DNA of 64,000 nt, taken from positions 62,001 to 126,000 of the forward strand of contig NZ_ANBB01000046.1 in the NCBI RefSeq assembly GCF_000341105.1. The letters are read 5' to 3'. Positions within the stretch are counted from its first letter, which is position 1. Every line of letters starts with the position of its first letter. Of the stretch, positions 8,090-16,543 are shown piece after piece. The notes under the pieces were generated by a model. That model saw only the letters and a program-made list of their open reading frames with translations. It was not told the DNA's origin and searched no databases. The DNA comes from Nocardiopsis potens DSM 45234. GTDB lineage: Bacteria > Actinomycetota > Actinomycetes > Streptosporangiales > Streptosporangiaceae. Made by a program: the position numbers and the translations under genes.

Positions 8090-9054
8090 GCCCGGCGGCG
8101 GGGTACCTGCTGCGCCGGCTGCTCGGAGGGGTGTGCCTGCTGGCGGCCGCCTCCAGTTGCGCCTACCTGCTCTGCGCGGCGGTGCTCGACCCGCGCGGCA
8201 ACTACCAGGCGATGAGCCCGCCGCCCCCGCCGGAGGCGGTGTCGCGGATGCTCGCGGAGAACAACCTCGACCCCGAGGCGCCGCCGGCCGAGCGGTACCT
8301 GGTCTGGGCCTCCGGCGTCCTCACCGGCGACCTGGGGCGGACCTGGGACGGCCGCGACGTCTCGGAGGAGCTGCTGCTGCGGGCCGGGGCCAGCCTGCGG
8401 CTGCTGGCCGCCGGAGCGGTGGTAGGCGCGGTCGGCGGCGTGGCGGCCGGGGCCTGGGCGGGCTCCCGGGGCGGCCGGTGGGACACCGCCGCCGCGGCGG
8501 GGGCGGCGCTGCTCCTCGCCGTCCCGCCGGTCGTGGTGGCGCTGGTGCTGCAGACGCTCGCGATCGCGCTGAACCGGTCCGCGGGCGGCGTCCTGCTGCC
8601 CGCGGTGGGCGAGCCGGACGCCGGGGCGCCGCCGGGGGACGTGCTCGCCCATATGATCCTGCCCACGCTGGCCCTGGCCCTGCCGCTGGCCGCGGTGTTC
8701 AGCCGCTACCAGCGCGCGCTGATGGCGGACGAGGTCCGCTCCGACTACGTCCGCACCGCGCGGGCCAAGGGGCTGCGCCGGGGCCGGGCGCTGCGCGCCC
8801 ACGCGCTCCGCTCCTGCCTGGCCCCCACCGCCGCCTACTTCGCTTACACCACGGCGGCCCTGTTCACCGGGGCCGTTTTCGCGGAGAAGGTCTTCGGCAG
8901 GTACGGGGTGGGGGAGATGCTGATCGACGCGATCGAGGCCGGCGACACCAACGCCGCCGCGGCGGTCTGCGTCTTCGGTGCACTCTGCGTGACCGTCGCG
9001 GGGTTCGCCGCGGACGCGGTCCGGGTGGCGCTGGATCCTCGGGTCAGGGCCTGA
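8086..9054 (+). CDS. ABC transporter permease, DppB/OppB type
   Basis: A 322-residue inner-membrane protein starting VSPAAGYLLRRLLGGVCLLAAASSCAYLL. This is the usual first helix of dipeptide/oligopeptide permease B proteins. About six hydrophobic segments are visible. The ABC-permease EAA loop is DYVRTARAKGLRRGRALRAHALR (about 220-242), facing the ATPase. The GTG start overlaps the dapF stop. A peptide-binding lipoprotein gene follows 111 bp downstream, but no DppC-type permease and no ATPase genes are present, so the transporter is incomplete here. Substrate is unknown; family members carry di- and oligopeptides, nickel or sugars. Confidence 0.9.
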   Translation: MSPAAGYLLRRLLGGVCLLAAASSCAYLLCAAVLDPRGNYQAMSPPPPPEAVSRMLAENNLDPEAPPAERYLVWASGVLTGDLGRTWDGRDVSEELLLRAGASLRLLAAGAVVGAVGGVAAGAWAGSRGGRWDTAAAAGAALLLAVPPVVVALVLQTLAIALNRSAGGVLLPAVGEPDAGAPPGDVLAHMILPTLALALPLAAVFSRYQRALMADEVRSDYVRTARAKGLRRGRALRAHALRSCLAPTAAYFAYTTAALFTGAVFAEKVFGRYGVGEMLIDAIEAGDTNAAAAVCVFGALCVTVAGFAADAVRVALDPRVRA

Positions 9055-9165
9055 ACAGGGGAGAGCGGTCACCCCGGCCGGACGGGAGGAGTAGTATTCC
9101 CGGATTGTTCCAATAGTGGCTTTCGTTCCGGCGGCTGTCCGGTCACTGCCCGAGAGGGGGCCCAG

Positions 9166-10902
9166 GTGCGCGAGGGACGGGCTCGCGGAGGTCTCGCCGT
9201 GCTGTCCGCGGTTCTCCTGGCGGCCTCCGCCTGTACCGGCGGAACCCAGAACGAGCAGCGGACCGCGGCGTCGGCCGAGGCCGCCGACATCAACGCCGCC
9301 GACCGGGACGAGCTGGCCGACGGCGGCACGCTGGAGTGGGGCATCAACGAGTTCCCCGCCCAGTGGAACCCGCACCACGCCGACGGCAACCTGGCCACGG
9401 TGCACACGGTGATGGACGCCCTGCTGCCCACCCCGTTCGAGCCCGGCCCGGACGGGGACGCCCGCCCCGACCCCGACTACGTGCTCGGCGCCGACCTGCG
9501 GCGCGACGGCGGGGGCCAGGTGCTCACCCTGGAGCTCAACCCCGAGGCGCACTGGTCCGACGGCACCCCGATCACCTGGAAGGACTACCGGGCCACCGCC
9601 GAGGCGCTGGCCGGCGGGGCCGACGGGTACAAGGTCCGCGGCGAGGTCGGCTACGACCGGATCGCCTCGGTGGAGCGCGGTGCCGACCGGTTCGAGGCGG
9701 TCGTCTCCTTCGACGAGCCGTTCTCGGAGTACCCGTCGCTGTTCGACCCGCTGCTGCCGGCCCGCTACGCCGGCGACCCGGACTCCTTCGACACCGGGTA
9801 CCTGGAGGACGTCCCGCTGACCGCCGGCCCGTTCGCCTTCGCCGGGATGGACCGGAAGCGGCGGACCGTGACGCTGGAGCGTTCGGCCGACTGGTGGGGC
9901 GACCCGGCCAAGCTCGACGAGATCGTCTTCCGCACGATGGACGGCGAGGCGCTGACCACCTCCTTCCTGGAGGGCGGGGTGGACGCCTTCGAGCTGCCGG
10001 TCGACGCCGCCGCCTTCGAGCGGGCCTCCTCGGCCGACGGCGGCGAGGTCCGCACCGCCCTGGGGCCGGACTACCGGCACATCACCCTCAACGGGGAGAG
10101 CCCGGCCCTGTCCGACGTCCGGGTCCGGCACGCCCTCTTCCTCGGCATCGACCGCGAGGCCCTCACCGACGCCGCCCTGGAGGGCGTGGACTGGTCGGCC
10201 GAGCCGCTCGGCAACCACTTCCTGCTGGAGGGCCTGCCCGGCTACACCGACAACAGCGGCGAGTGGGGCGAGCGGGACACCGACCGCGCCGCCGAGCTGC
10301 TGGACGAGGCGGGCTGGAAGGCCGGCGACGGCGGGACGCGCACCAAGGACGGCGAGCCCCTGGCCCTGCGCTACCTGGTCCCCCGCGGCCACGCCCCGGC
10401 GCAGAGCGAGGCCGAGATGGTCCAGGCCATGCTGGAGGAGATCGGCGTCGCGGTGGAGATCGAACCGGTCGGCGGCGACGAGCTGTTCTCCCGCTACGTG
10501 CTGCCCGGCGACTACGACCTGGTCTCCTTCGTCAACACCGGCGGCGACTTCCCGGTCTCGGCCTCCCTCCCGCAGTGGGCCTCCCCGGCCGGCGGCGCCG
10601 AGGGCTCCGGCGGCGGTGAGGGCTCCGGCGGCGCCGGCGAGCCGGACTGGCGCTCCAACGTCGGCCGCATCTCCTCCCCGGAGATCGACGCCGCCATGGA
10701 GGAGGCCCTGGCCGCCCCGGACGCCGAGGCCGCCACCGCCGCCGTCAACGAGGCCGACCGCCTGCTCTGGGAGGCCGGCCACACCCTCCCCCTCTACCAG
10801 CGCCCCCAGCTGATGGCCGCCCGCACCGACCTCGCCAACATCGGCGCCCCCGGCTTCCGCCCCCTCGACTACGCCGACATCGGCTACCTGAAGAAGGGCT
10901 GA
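9166..10902 (+). CDS. peptide-type ABC transporter substrate-binding lipoprotein
   Basis: A 578-residue secreted lipoprotein of SBP family 5 (DppA/OppA). The signal peptide ends in the lipobox LAASAC with the lipidated Cys at about 23, then a Gly/Thr/Gln linker. Family features include WSDGTPITWKDY (about 127-138), ADWWGDP, VRHALFLGIDREAL (about 320) and ADRLLWEAGHTLPLYQRP near the C-terminus. A Gly/Ser-rich insertion lies near residues 480-495. The GTG start at 9166 has GAGAGGGGG at good spacing. It probably works with the adjacent permease; the missing second permease and ATPases must come from elsewhere or be lost. Confidence 0.93.
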   Translation: MREGRARGGLAVLSAVLLAASACTGGTQNEQRTAASAEAADINAADRDELADGGTLEWGINEFPAQWNPHHADGNLATVHTVMDALLPTPFEPGPDGDARPDPDYVLGADLRRDGGGQVLTLELNPEAHWSDGTPITWKDYRATAEALAGGADGYKVRGEVGYDRIASVERGADRFEAVVSFDEPFSEYPSLFDPLLPARYAGDPDSFDTGYLEDVPLTAGPFAFAGMDRKRRTVTLERSADWWGDPAKLDEIVFRTMDGEALTTSFLEGGVDAFELPVDAAAFERASSADGGEVRTALGPDYRHITLNGESPALSDVRVRHALFLGIDREALTDAALEGVDWSAEPLGNHFLLEGLPGYTDNSGEWGERDTDRAAELLDEAGWKAGDGGTRTKDGEPLALRYLVPRGHAPAQSEAEMVQAMLEEIGVAVEIEPVGGDELFSRYVLPGDYDLVSFVNTGGDFPVSASLPQWASPAGGAEGSGGGEGSGGAGEPDWRSNVGRISSPEIDAAMEEALAAPDAEAATAAVNEADRLLWEAGHTLPLYQRPQLMAARTDLANIGAPGFRPLDYADIGYLKKG

Positions 10903-11076
10903 CCCGCCCTTCCCTCCCCCTCCCAGACCCCTTCCCTGATCCCCTCCCCGAGGATCTCGGCGCCGCGGCCCTGCCAGAGCGCTCGTCGTCAAGCGGCCGT
11001 TGCGGCAAGTGGGCCGTTGCAGCGAGGAAACCGAGGAACTCGGGGGAGGGACGAGGAACGGGAGGCGCCCCTACCG
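10903..11076. other. intergenic, pyrimidine-rich tract
   Basis: Directly after the binding-protein stop is a run of about 50 mostly C/T bases, then a short direct repeat around GGCCGTTGC (near 10993-11016). No gene or clear terminator hairpin is seen. The region leads into repeat element A. Confidence 0.5.
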
Positions 11077-11540
11077 GGCGCGGCGCCTCACGTGGCCGGG
11101 GCCCAAGCGGGCAGCGACGGCGGCAGTAGGGGGACCGGCTGGTCGGTCGGGTGCGGCGCCCCGCGGAGCGAGGGTTCAGGCGGGCAGCGACGGCGGGGGC
11201 AGGGGCGGGGCGGGCGCCTCGCCCGGGCGCGGCGCCTCACGGAGCGAGGGTTCAGGCGGGCGGCGACGGCGGCAGTAGGGGGACCGGCTGGTCGGTCGGG
11301 CGCGGCGCCCCGCGGAGCGAGGGTTCAAGCGGGCGGCGACGGCGGCGGTAGGGGCGGGGCGGGCGCCTCGCCCGGGCGCGGCGCCTCGCGGAGCGAGGGT
11401 TCAGGCGGGCGGCGACGGCGGCAGTAGGGGGACCGGCCGGTCGGTCGGGTGCGGCGCCCCGCAGAGCGAAGGTCAAGACGGGCAGCGAGGGTGGGAGTCG
11501 GGCGGGGCGGCGCCGGTGAAGGGGGTGGGCCGCTCGCCCG
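11077..11540 (+). repeat. element A, left repeat array
   Basis: Six tandem units of about 73-76 bp, the last longer. Each begins GCGGCGCC, followed by a GGAGCGAGGGTTCA segment and GGCGACGGCGGCAGTAGGGG. Two unit types alternate. One ends with GACCGGCTGGTCGGTCGG (itself partly palindromic), the other with GGGCGGGCGCCTCGCCCGG, giving a higher-order period near 148 bp. The same family, inverted, forms the right array. No coding signal is found. Confidence 0.88.
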
Positions 11541-12060
11541 GACCCACCAGGGAGCCTTATCCCTGTATGCCTGGTTCGCGGCGGGGATCGGGCGCAGGCG
11601 GGGGCGCCTTGCGCACCGCGAGAGCACCCCGATTACATCTACCAGCGAGTAGTAAGCCCCCAGGTCCCCACCGCCCCCTCGCCGATCACCCAGAGTGGCC
11701 GAGGCGGGTCCTCTCTGCAGGGCAAAAGCGACATCTCGCCCCCACCCCTGCTCTTCCCGGGTTCCGGCCCCCTGCATGCCGGTCTTCCGGGCGCCTCGAA
11801 CCCCTCACCACCAGGCCGATCAAGGCGATTCGGGCCTCCCGGGGGCCGTTCCGGCCCGGGATGCGCGCCCGGGAATCACCGGAGTGCTCTCGCGGTGCGC
11901 AGGGCACCCCTCCCCGCCATCACCCTGCGTATTCGCCCAGTTCAGAGAGGGGTAGCGGTTTCAGAGGCGGCCGGCTCCGACGCCCGGGCGACGCGGGAAC
12001 GGCGAACCCGCCGCCCCGGCCCGCCCCGACCACTCCCTCCCTGCTCTGCCGCGCCCGACC
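11541..12060. repeat. element A, conserved core
   Basis: About 520 bp shared with 59721-60240. It contains a 41-base stretch (11623-11663) identical in both copies. Within it, 11633-11655 is a dyad of the form TTAC...GTAA with inner CT/AG pairs, like a dimer-binding operator. A perfect 17-bp inverted repeat (11611-11627 and 11884-11900, GTGCTCTCGCGGTGCGC on the + strand at the right arm) brackets 256 bp. Alignment with copy B over about 357 bp shows no gaps and about 46 substitutions spread over all codon positions, so a protein-coding role is unlikely. Confidence 0.85.
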
Positions 12061-12520
12061 GACCAGCCGGTCCCCACCCGCCGCCTGCTTGAACCCCGGC
12101 CCCGTGGGGCACTGCGCCGGACCGACCGCCTCCGCCCCGCCCCTGCCGCTGCCGTCGCCGCCAGCCTGAACCCCAGCCCCGCGGGGCGCCGCACCGGACC
12201 GACCGGCCGGTCCCCGCTGCTGCCCTCGCCGCCTGCTTGAACCCCCGCCCTGTGGGGCGCCGCGCCCGGCTGGGGCGCCCGACCCTGCCCCTACCGCTGC
12301 CGTCGCCGCTGGCCTGAACCCCGGCCCCGTGGGGCGCCGCGCCCGACCGACCGGCCGGTCCCCGCTGCCGCCGTCGCTGCCGGCTTTAACCCTCGCCCCG
12401 TGGGGTACCGCGCTCGGGCGCCCCCTCGCCCCGTCCCTGCCGGTGCCGTCGCCGCCCGTCTTGACCTTCGCTCCGCGGGGCGCCGCGCCCGACCGATCGG
12501 CTGGTCCTCTTCTGTCCTCT
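12045..12520 (-). repeat. element A, right repeat array (inverted)
   Basis: About six to seven units of the same ~65-76 bp family as the left array, read on the opposite strand. On the + strand each unit shows GCCGTCGCCGCC, then a TTGAACCCC or TTGACC segment. A GCCCCGTGGGGC short hairpin and CGACCGACCGGCCGGTCC follow. The array ends near 12520, shortly before the half palindrome at 12557. Confidence 0.85.
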
Positions 12521-12556
12521 GGTGGGCGGTGTTGCAACAGGAACTGGAGACCACCC

Positions 12557-12588
12557 GCTCTGATGGGGCCGCAACGTCAAGATCATCG
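12557..12588 (+). repeat. half copy of palindromic repeat
   Basis: GCTCTGA followed by CGCAACGTCAAGATCATCG matches one arm of the 62-bp palindrome at 55049-55110. The other arm is absent, so it cannot fold into the full hairpin. Confidence 0.75.
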
Positions 12589-12845
12589 AAAGGGGAGCGG
12601 TCGCGGGCGGCGGCAGGTCGGCGGTGCCGGGCGTTCTGCGGATGCGCTTCTCGAGTCTCCCTCGTGCGGGCGTCGTTACCATCACATGCCTAGAAATGGA
12701 CATTTACTTCCTTTCTGGTCATGGACGTTGCGCCCAGGAAGGACCCCGGCGACAGCAGCGCCCCCGGAACCGGGCCCTGTCGCAGTTCAGGCGCCTCCGG
12801 CGCCCTCTCCGCGCATCCCTACCGCGAAACGGATGGTCGTCCCCC

Positions 12846-13265
12846 GTGAGCACGCACTTCCCCCCGAGCCTGACCGCCGCCCGCATCCTGCTCTTCGCGT
12901 TCACCGGAGTCTCCCTCCTCAGCGGCGGGAACAACCTCTACTTCACGGGGTTCTCCTCCCTGGACGCGGTCGCGCCGACCCTCATCTTCATCCTGACCCC
13001 CGGAGTCGCGTCCTTCCTCCTCGCCTTCTTCCTCCCGCGCGGCGGCCCGGCCGTCTTCTGGCTGCTCATCGCCATGTGCGTGTTCTGGACCTTCTCGGCC
13101 CTCGGCAACATCGGCAAGGACCCCGCCTGGATCCTGCACATCTGCTGGCCGCTCCTGCTCGCCGTCTTCACCACCCGCAAGGCCTCCCGCACCTACCTCC
13201 TGCACCGCACCCGCGACGGCGAGCAGAAGGAGAGAGAAGATGCCTCCCCGAAGCAGGCCCACTGA
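12846..13265 (+). CDS. small integral membrane protein, unknown function
   Basis: Unrecognised 139-residue protein, VSTHFPPSLTAARILLFAF onward. It has four predicted membrane segments: LLFAFTGVSLLSG, TLIFILTPGVASFLLAFFL, VFWLLIAMCVFWTFSAL and AWILHICWPLLLAVF. A charged cytoplasmic tail (RTRDGEQKEREDASPKQ) follows. I chose the GTG at 12846 since it begins the protein-like part; the open frame extends upstream to 12624 but that part looks like random arginine-rich translation. No strong ribosome binding site is seen. An AT-rich patch at 12665-12725, rare in this DNA, may hold the promoter. It converges on glcF with 16 bp between stops. Confidence 0.68.
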   Translation: MSTHFPPSLTAARILLFAFTGVSLLSGGNNLYFTGFSSLDAVAPTLIFILTPGVASFLLAFFLPRGGPAVFWLLIAMCVFWTFSALGNIGKDPAWILHICWPLLLAVFTTRKASRTYLLHRTRDGEQKEREDASPKQAH

Positions 13266-13281
13266 CCGCGCACGGGCGCGA

Positions 13282-14589
13282 TCACCCCAGCAGCGCCTCC
13301 GGGCCCAGGTTGCGGAGGGAGGCGTCGAGGACCTGGGCGGTGTGGGCGACGGCGATCGGGCGGCCGGCTCGCTGCAGGGACGAGGCGATCTGCAGGGTGC
13401 AGCCGGGGTTGCCGGCGATGAGGAGGTCGGCGCCGGAGGCGGCGACGCCCGCGGCCTTGCGGTCGCCCAGATCGCGGGCGGGCTCCGGGTTGAGCAGGTT
13501 GTAGACGCCGGCGGAGCCGCAGCAGATCTCCGGTTCGGGCAGTTCGGCCAGGTCCAGGCCGGGGATCGCGCGGAGCAGCCCGCGGGGCTGGGCGGTGATG
13601 CCCTGGCCGTGCGAGAGGTGGCAGGCGTCGTGGTAGGCGGCGCGGACCGGAAGCGGGTGGCGCTCGGCGCGCGGGCCCAGGTCGGCGAGGAACTCCGACA
13701 GGTCGACGACCCGCTCGGAGAGGGCCTCGGCGCGGCGCACCAGGGCGGCCGGGGCGCCCGCCTCGCGGAGCAGGCGGCCGTAGTGCTTCATCGTGCCGCC
13801 GCAGCCGGCGGAGTTGACCACCACCGCCTCCACCCCCGCCCGGGCGAAGGTGCGCACCGTCGCCTCGGCCAGCAGGGCGGCCTCGCCGGCGCGGCCGGAG
13901 TGCGCGGACAGCGCGCCGCAGCAGCCCTGGGCGCGGGGGATGGCGACCTCGCAGCCCTCACTGGCCAGCACCCGGGCGGTGGCCGTGTTGACCTGGGGGA
14001 AGAAGGCGCCCTGCACGCACCCGGTGAGCATGCCCACCCGGGCGCGGAGCCCGCCCCGGGCCCGGACCAGCTCCGGCAGGGCGGGCACCTTGGCGCGGAT
14101 CGGCGGGGCCACCCGCTCCATGGTGGCCAGGGTGGGGGAGAGCCGGTCCAGCAACCCGGACCGGCGCAGCGGCCCGGACAGGCCGCTGGCCTGGTAGGCG
14201 CGGAGCGGCCCGCGGAGCAGGCGGAGCCGCCGGCGGTGCGGGAAGAGCGCGAAGACGGCCGAGCGGAGCAGCCGCTCGGCGAGCGGGCGCTCGTGCCGCT
14301 CCTCGACCCGGGCCCGGGTGGTCTCGATCAGCGCGTCGTAGGCCACCCCGGAGGGGCAGGCCGTCACGCACGCCAGGCAGCCCAGGCAGTTGTCGAAGTG
14401 GCCGACGGCCGCCTCGGTCAGCACGTCGTCCTGCTCGGCCTGGCCCATCAGGTGGATGCGGCCGCGCGGGGAGTCCATCTCCTCGCCCCACAGCACGTAG
14501 GTGGGGCAGGTGGGCAGGCAGAAACCGCAGTGCACGCAATCGCCGAGCAGCTCGGAGAAGCCGCGCTCCCGGTGCACGCTCTCGGTCAT
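13282..14589 (-). CDS. glcF: glycolate oxidase iron-sulfur subunit GlcF
   Basis: Electron-transfer subunit of membrane-associated glycolate dehydrogenase, passing electrons from the flavin subunits to the quinone pool. The 435-residue protein has two N-terminal [4Fe-4S] ferredoxin motifs, CVHCGFCLPTCP (about 18-29) and CLGCLACVTACP (about 68-79). Two CCG-type cysteine-rich domains follow (GCVQGAFFP...GCCGALSAHSG...NSAGCGG, then YHDACHLSHGQ...EICCGSAGVYN...GNPGCTLQI), as in heterodisulfide-reductase-like proteins. AGGAGGA precedes the ATG. It is last in the glcD-glcE-glcF series. Confidence 0.95.
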   Translation of the reverse strand: MTESVHRERGFSELLGDCVHCGFCLPTCPTYVLWGEEMDSPRGRIHLMGQAEQDDVLTEAAVGHFDNCLGCLACVTACPSGVAYDALIETTRARVEERHERPLAERLLRSAVFALFPHRRRLRLLRGPLRAYQASGLSGPLRRSGLLDRLSPTLATMERVAPPIRAKVPALPELVRARGGLRARVGMLTGCVQGAFFPQVNTATARVLASEGCEVAIPRAQGCCGALSAHSGRAGEAALLAEATVRTFARAGVEAVVVNSAGCGGTMKHYGRLLREAGAPAALVRRAEALSERVVDLSEFLADLGPRAERHPLPVRAAYHDACHLSHGQGITAQPRGLLRAIPGLDLAELPEPEICCGSAGVYNLLNPEPARDLGDRKAAGVAASGADLLIAGNPGCTLQIASSLQRAGRPIAVAHTAQVLDASLRNLGPEALLG

Positions 14590-14721
14590 GGGGCGTCCTC
14601 CTCGATAACCGGCGGCGGCGCCGGGGTCGTCGCTGGGTGGGCGGTCGGGTCCCGCCCCGCGGATCGGGCGGTGCGGGTCGGGCTCCCCGGCCCGGTGGCG
14701 CCGGGACCGGGGCGGCGGGGG

Positions 14722-16014
14722 TCAGATCCCGCCGGCGAAGCGGCCGGGGGAGAGCAGTCGGTGCGGGTCGAAGGCGTCCTTGACCGCCCGCATCAGCGGC
14801 AGGCCGGGGACCTCGCCCCACAGGTCGACCCCGTGCCGGTGCAGCGCTGGGGCGGCGTGCGGCACCGTCAGCGAGCCGTGCCCGCCGGTGGCCCGGACCA
14901 GGGCGGCGCGGACCGAGCCGACCAGCGCGGCCGCCGCCCCGGGGTCGGCCCCGGCCGGCACCGCGGCGAACAGCGCCCCCGATCCGGCGGAGCCGCGCAC
15001 CGGCACCGGCAGGCCGGCCTCCCGGGCGCCCGCCGCGAGCGCGTCCAGGGCCTCGGCGAGCCGGGCCGGCGGCAGCACCGCCTTCAGCAGGGTGTCCCCG
15101 GGGGAACCGGGCAGCGCGCCCCAGCCGGGCGGCACCGCGTCGCCGACGTTGTCGGCGCCCACCAGGTCGGCGGTGTGCTCGGCGCGCGCGTCGATCCCCT
15201 CCGCCGAGCCCTCCAGCAGCACGTGCAGCCGGAGCGGCCCGCCGACCGGAGCGTCCAGCTCCACGGCGGCCGGGACCACCGGCGAGGCGGCGACGGCGGC
15301 GGCGCGGGCGCGGATCCCGGCCGGGTCCGCGGCGGTCGCCGAGACCAGCCGCACCGCGGCGGGCAGCGGGCGCAGCCGGAAGGTCACCGAGGTGACGACG
15401 CCCAGCGTGCCCAGCGCGCCGGTGTGCAGCTTGGCCAGGTCGTAGCCGGCGACGTTCTTCACCACCCGGCCGCCGGAGCGGGCGGCCGTCCCGTCGGCGC
15501 GGACGAACTCCATGCCGATGATCAGGTCGCGGAGCCGGCCGTGCAGCAGCCGCCCGGGACCGGACAGCCCGGCGGCGACCGCGCCGCCCACCGTCGACCC
15601 CGGGACGACCTCCTCCACCGGCAGCCGCTGCCCGGCCCCGGCCAGCTCCGAGGCCAGCCGGGCCAGCGGGGCCCCCGCGCCGGCGGTGGCGATCAGGTCC
15701 CCGGCGGCGTGCTCGACGGCGTCCAGCGCGGAGGTGTCCAGCAGCACGTCGCAGCGGTCCGGCGGGGCGCCCCAGTCGATCTTGGTGCCGGCGCCGCGCG
15801 GTACCACCGCCAGCCCCAGCCGGGCCGCGGCGGCCATCGCGGCCGCGCACGCCCCGGCGTCCGGTGGTACCGCCACCCAGCGCGGCACGGTGCCGCCGAC
15901 CGCGTCGCCCCCGGTGCCCGCGCGGACCTCGCAGCCGCCGGCGCCGAGTTCGGCGGCGGCGTCACCTGCGGTCGCGGGTGCGGCCTCCGCCGCCGGTTCG
16001 CCTGCCGGTGCCAT
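14722..16014 (-). CDS. glcE: glycolate oxidase FAD-binding subunit GlcE
   Basis: Second flavoprotein subunit of glycolate dehydrogenase, about 430 residues. The FAD_binding_4 domain is visible in GLAVVPRGAGTKIDWG (about 68-83), the VVPGSTVGGAVAAGLSGPGRLLHGRLRD segment, and GGRVVKNVAGYDLAKLHTGALGTLG (about 180-204). The C-terminus has the FDPHRLLSPGRF box. I chose the ATG at 16014, seven bases after AGAGAGG, over the ATG at 16020 that abuts it. The gene is separated from upstream glcD by 529 bp, unusually long for this operon, and from glcF by 132 bp. Confidence 0.93.
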   Translation of the reverse strand: MAPAGEPAAEAAPATAGDAAAELGAGGCEVRAGTGGDAVGGTVPRWVAVPPDAGACAAAMAAAARLGLAVVPRGAGTKIDWGAPPDRCDVLLDTSALDAVEHAAGDLIATAGAGAPLARLASELAGAGQRLPVEEVVPGSTVGGAVAAGLSGPGRLLHGRLRDLIIGMEFVRADGTAARSGGRVVKNVAGYDLAKLHTGALGTLGVVTSVTFRLRPLPAAVRLVSATAADPAGIRARAAAVAASPVVPAAVELDAPVGGPLRLHVLLEGSAEGIDARAEHTADLVGADNVGDAVPPGWGALPGSPGDTLLKAVLPPARLAEALDALAAGAREAGLPVPVRGSAGSGALFAAVPAGADPGAAAALVGSVRAALVRATGGHGSLTVPHAAPALHRHGVDLWGEVPGLPLMRAVKDAFDPHRLLSPGRFAGGI

Positions 16015-16020
16015 CGGCAT

Positions 16021-16543
16021 CCCTCTCTTCTTCACGCCGTTCTTCACACTGTTCCGGCGCGCGTGCCGGACCGGCGCCCGGTCCGGGGGCGCCGCTCTTC
16101 TCCGCCCGCCCGGGCGCGGGGTGCGAGGGGAGGGCGGGGAAGCGCGGCTCCGGAGCCGCCTCCGCTCCGCGGCGGTGTCGGGGGCGGACGGGCCGGAACC
16201 GGTCCGGGAGGGGCCGCCCGGTCCCGCCGCGCCACCGCAGCGGGCTCCGCGGCGGTCCCTGCTCGGGGTCGGTGCCGGGGGATGCGCCCCGGGTCGGGGC
16301 CGGCCGGAGGCGGATGGGCACCGCCGCCTTCGCCCGGCCCGCTCGAAGGCGGAGCGCGCACCTCGGCGGAAGGGGCCGGGAGGCGGCGGTGCCCGGCGGA
16401 TCCGGTGCGGCCGGGCATGGGAGCGGGGACCCGGCGGCGGGCGGGCGCGGCGCCTCGGGGAGTCGGGGCCCGCCGGGGCGGTGCGGGGGCCGTCCAAGGC
16501 CCTGTCCGGGGCATCGCCTCTCCTCCCTCCTCTGCCGGGCCGG
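16021..16543. other. unexplained glcD-glcE gap
   Basis: About 520 bp of very GC-rich DNA between two genes that are normally close together. All frames open here are arginine/proline-rich and resemble no protein. On the glcE-sense strand, close to its start, GTGTGAAGAACG and GCGTGAAGAAGAG form a short direct repeat. No clear promoter or hairpin stands out. I see no gene. Confidence 0.5.

Noticed and set aside
11680-11740. tRNA-like stretch (CAGAGTGGCCGAGGCGGG)
   Set aside because: It recalls the D-arm of Leu/Ser tRNAs, but no acceptor stem, anticodon arm or T-loop can be formed around it.
11516-12169. A 217-codon open frame in core A with a 212-codon counterpart in core B (59654-60292), alignable without gaps
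   Set aside because: Substitutions between copies fall at all three codon positions (about 12, 15 and 19 by hand count), a second frame is equally well conserved, and composition is Arg/Pro-rich as expected for GC-rich non-coding DNA.
11077-12520. CRISPR array
   Set aside because: Units are contiguous, 65-76 bp, diverged and without unique spacers; no cas gene is near.
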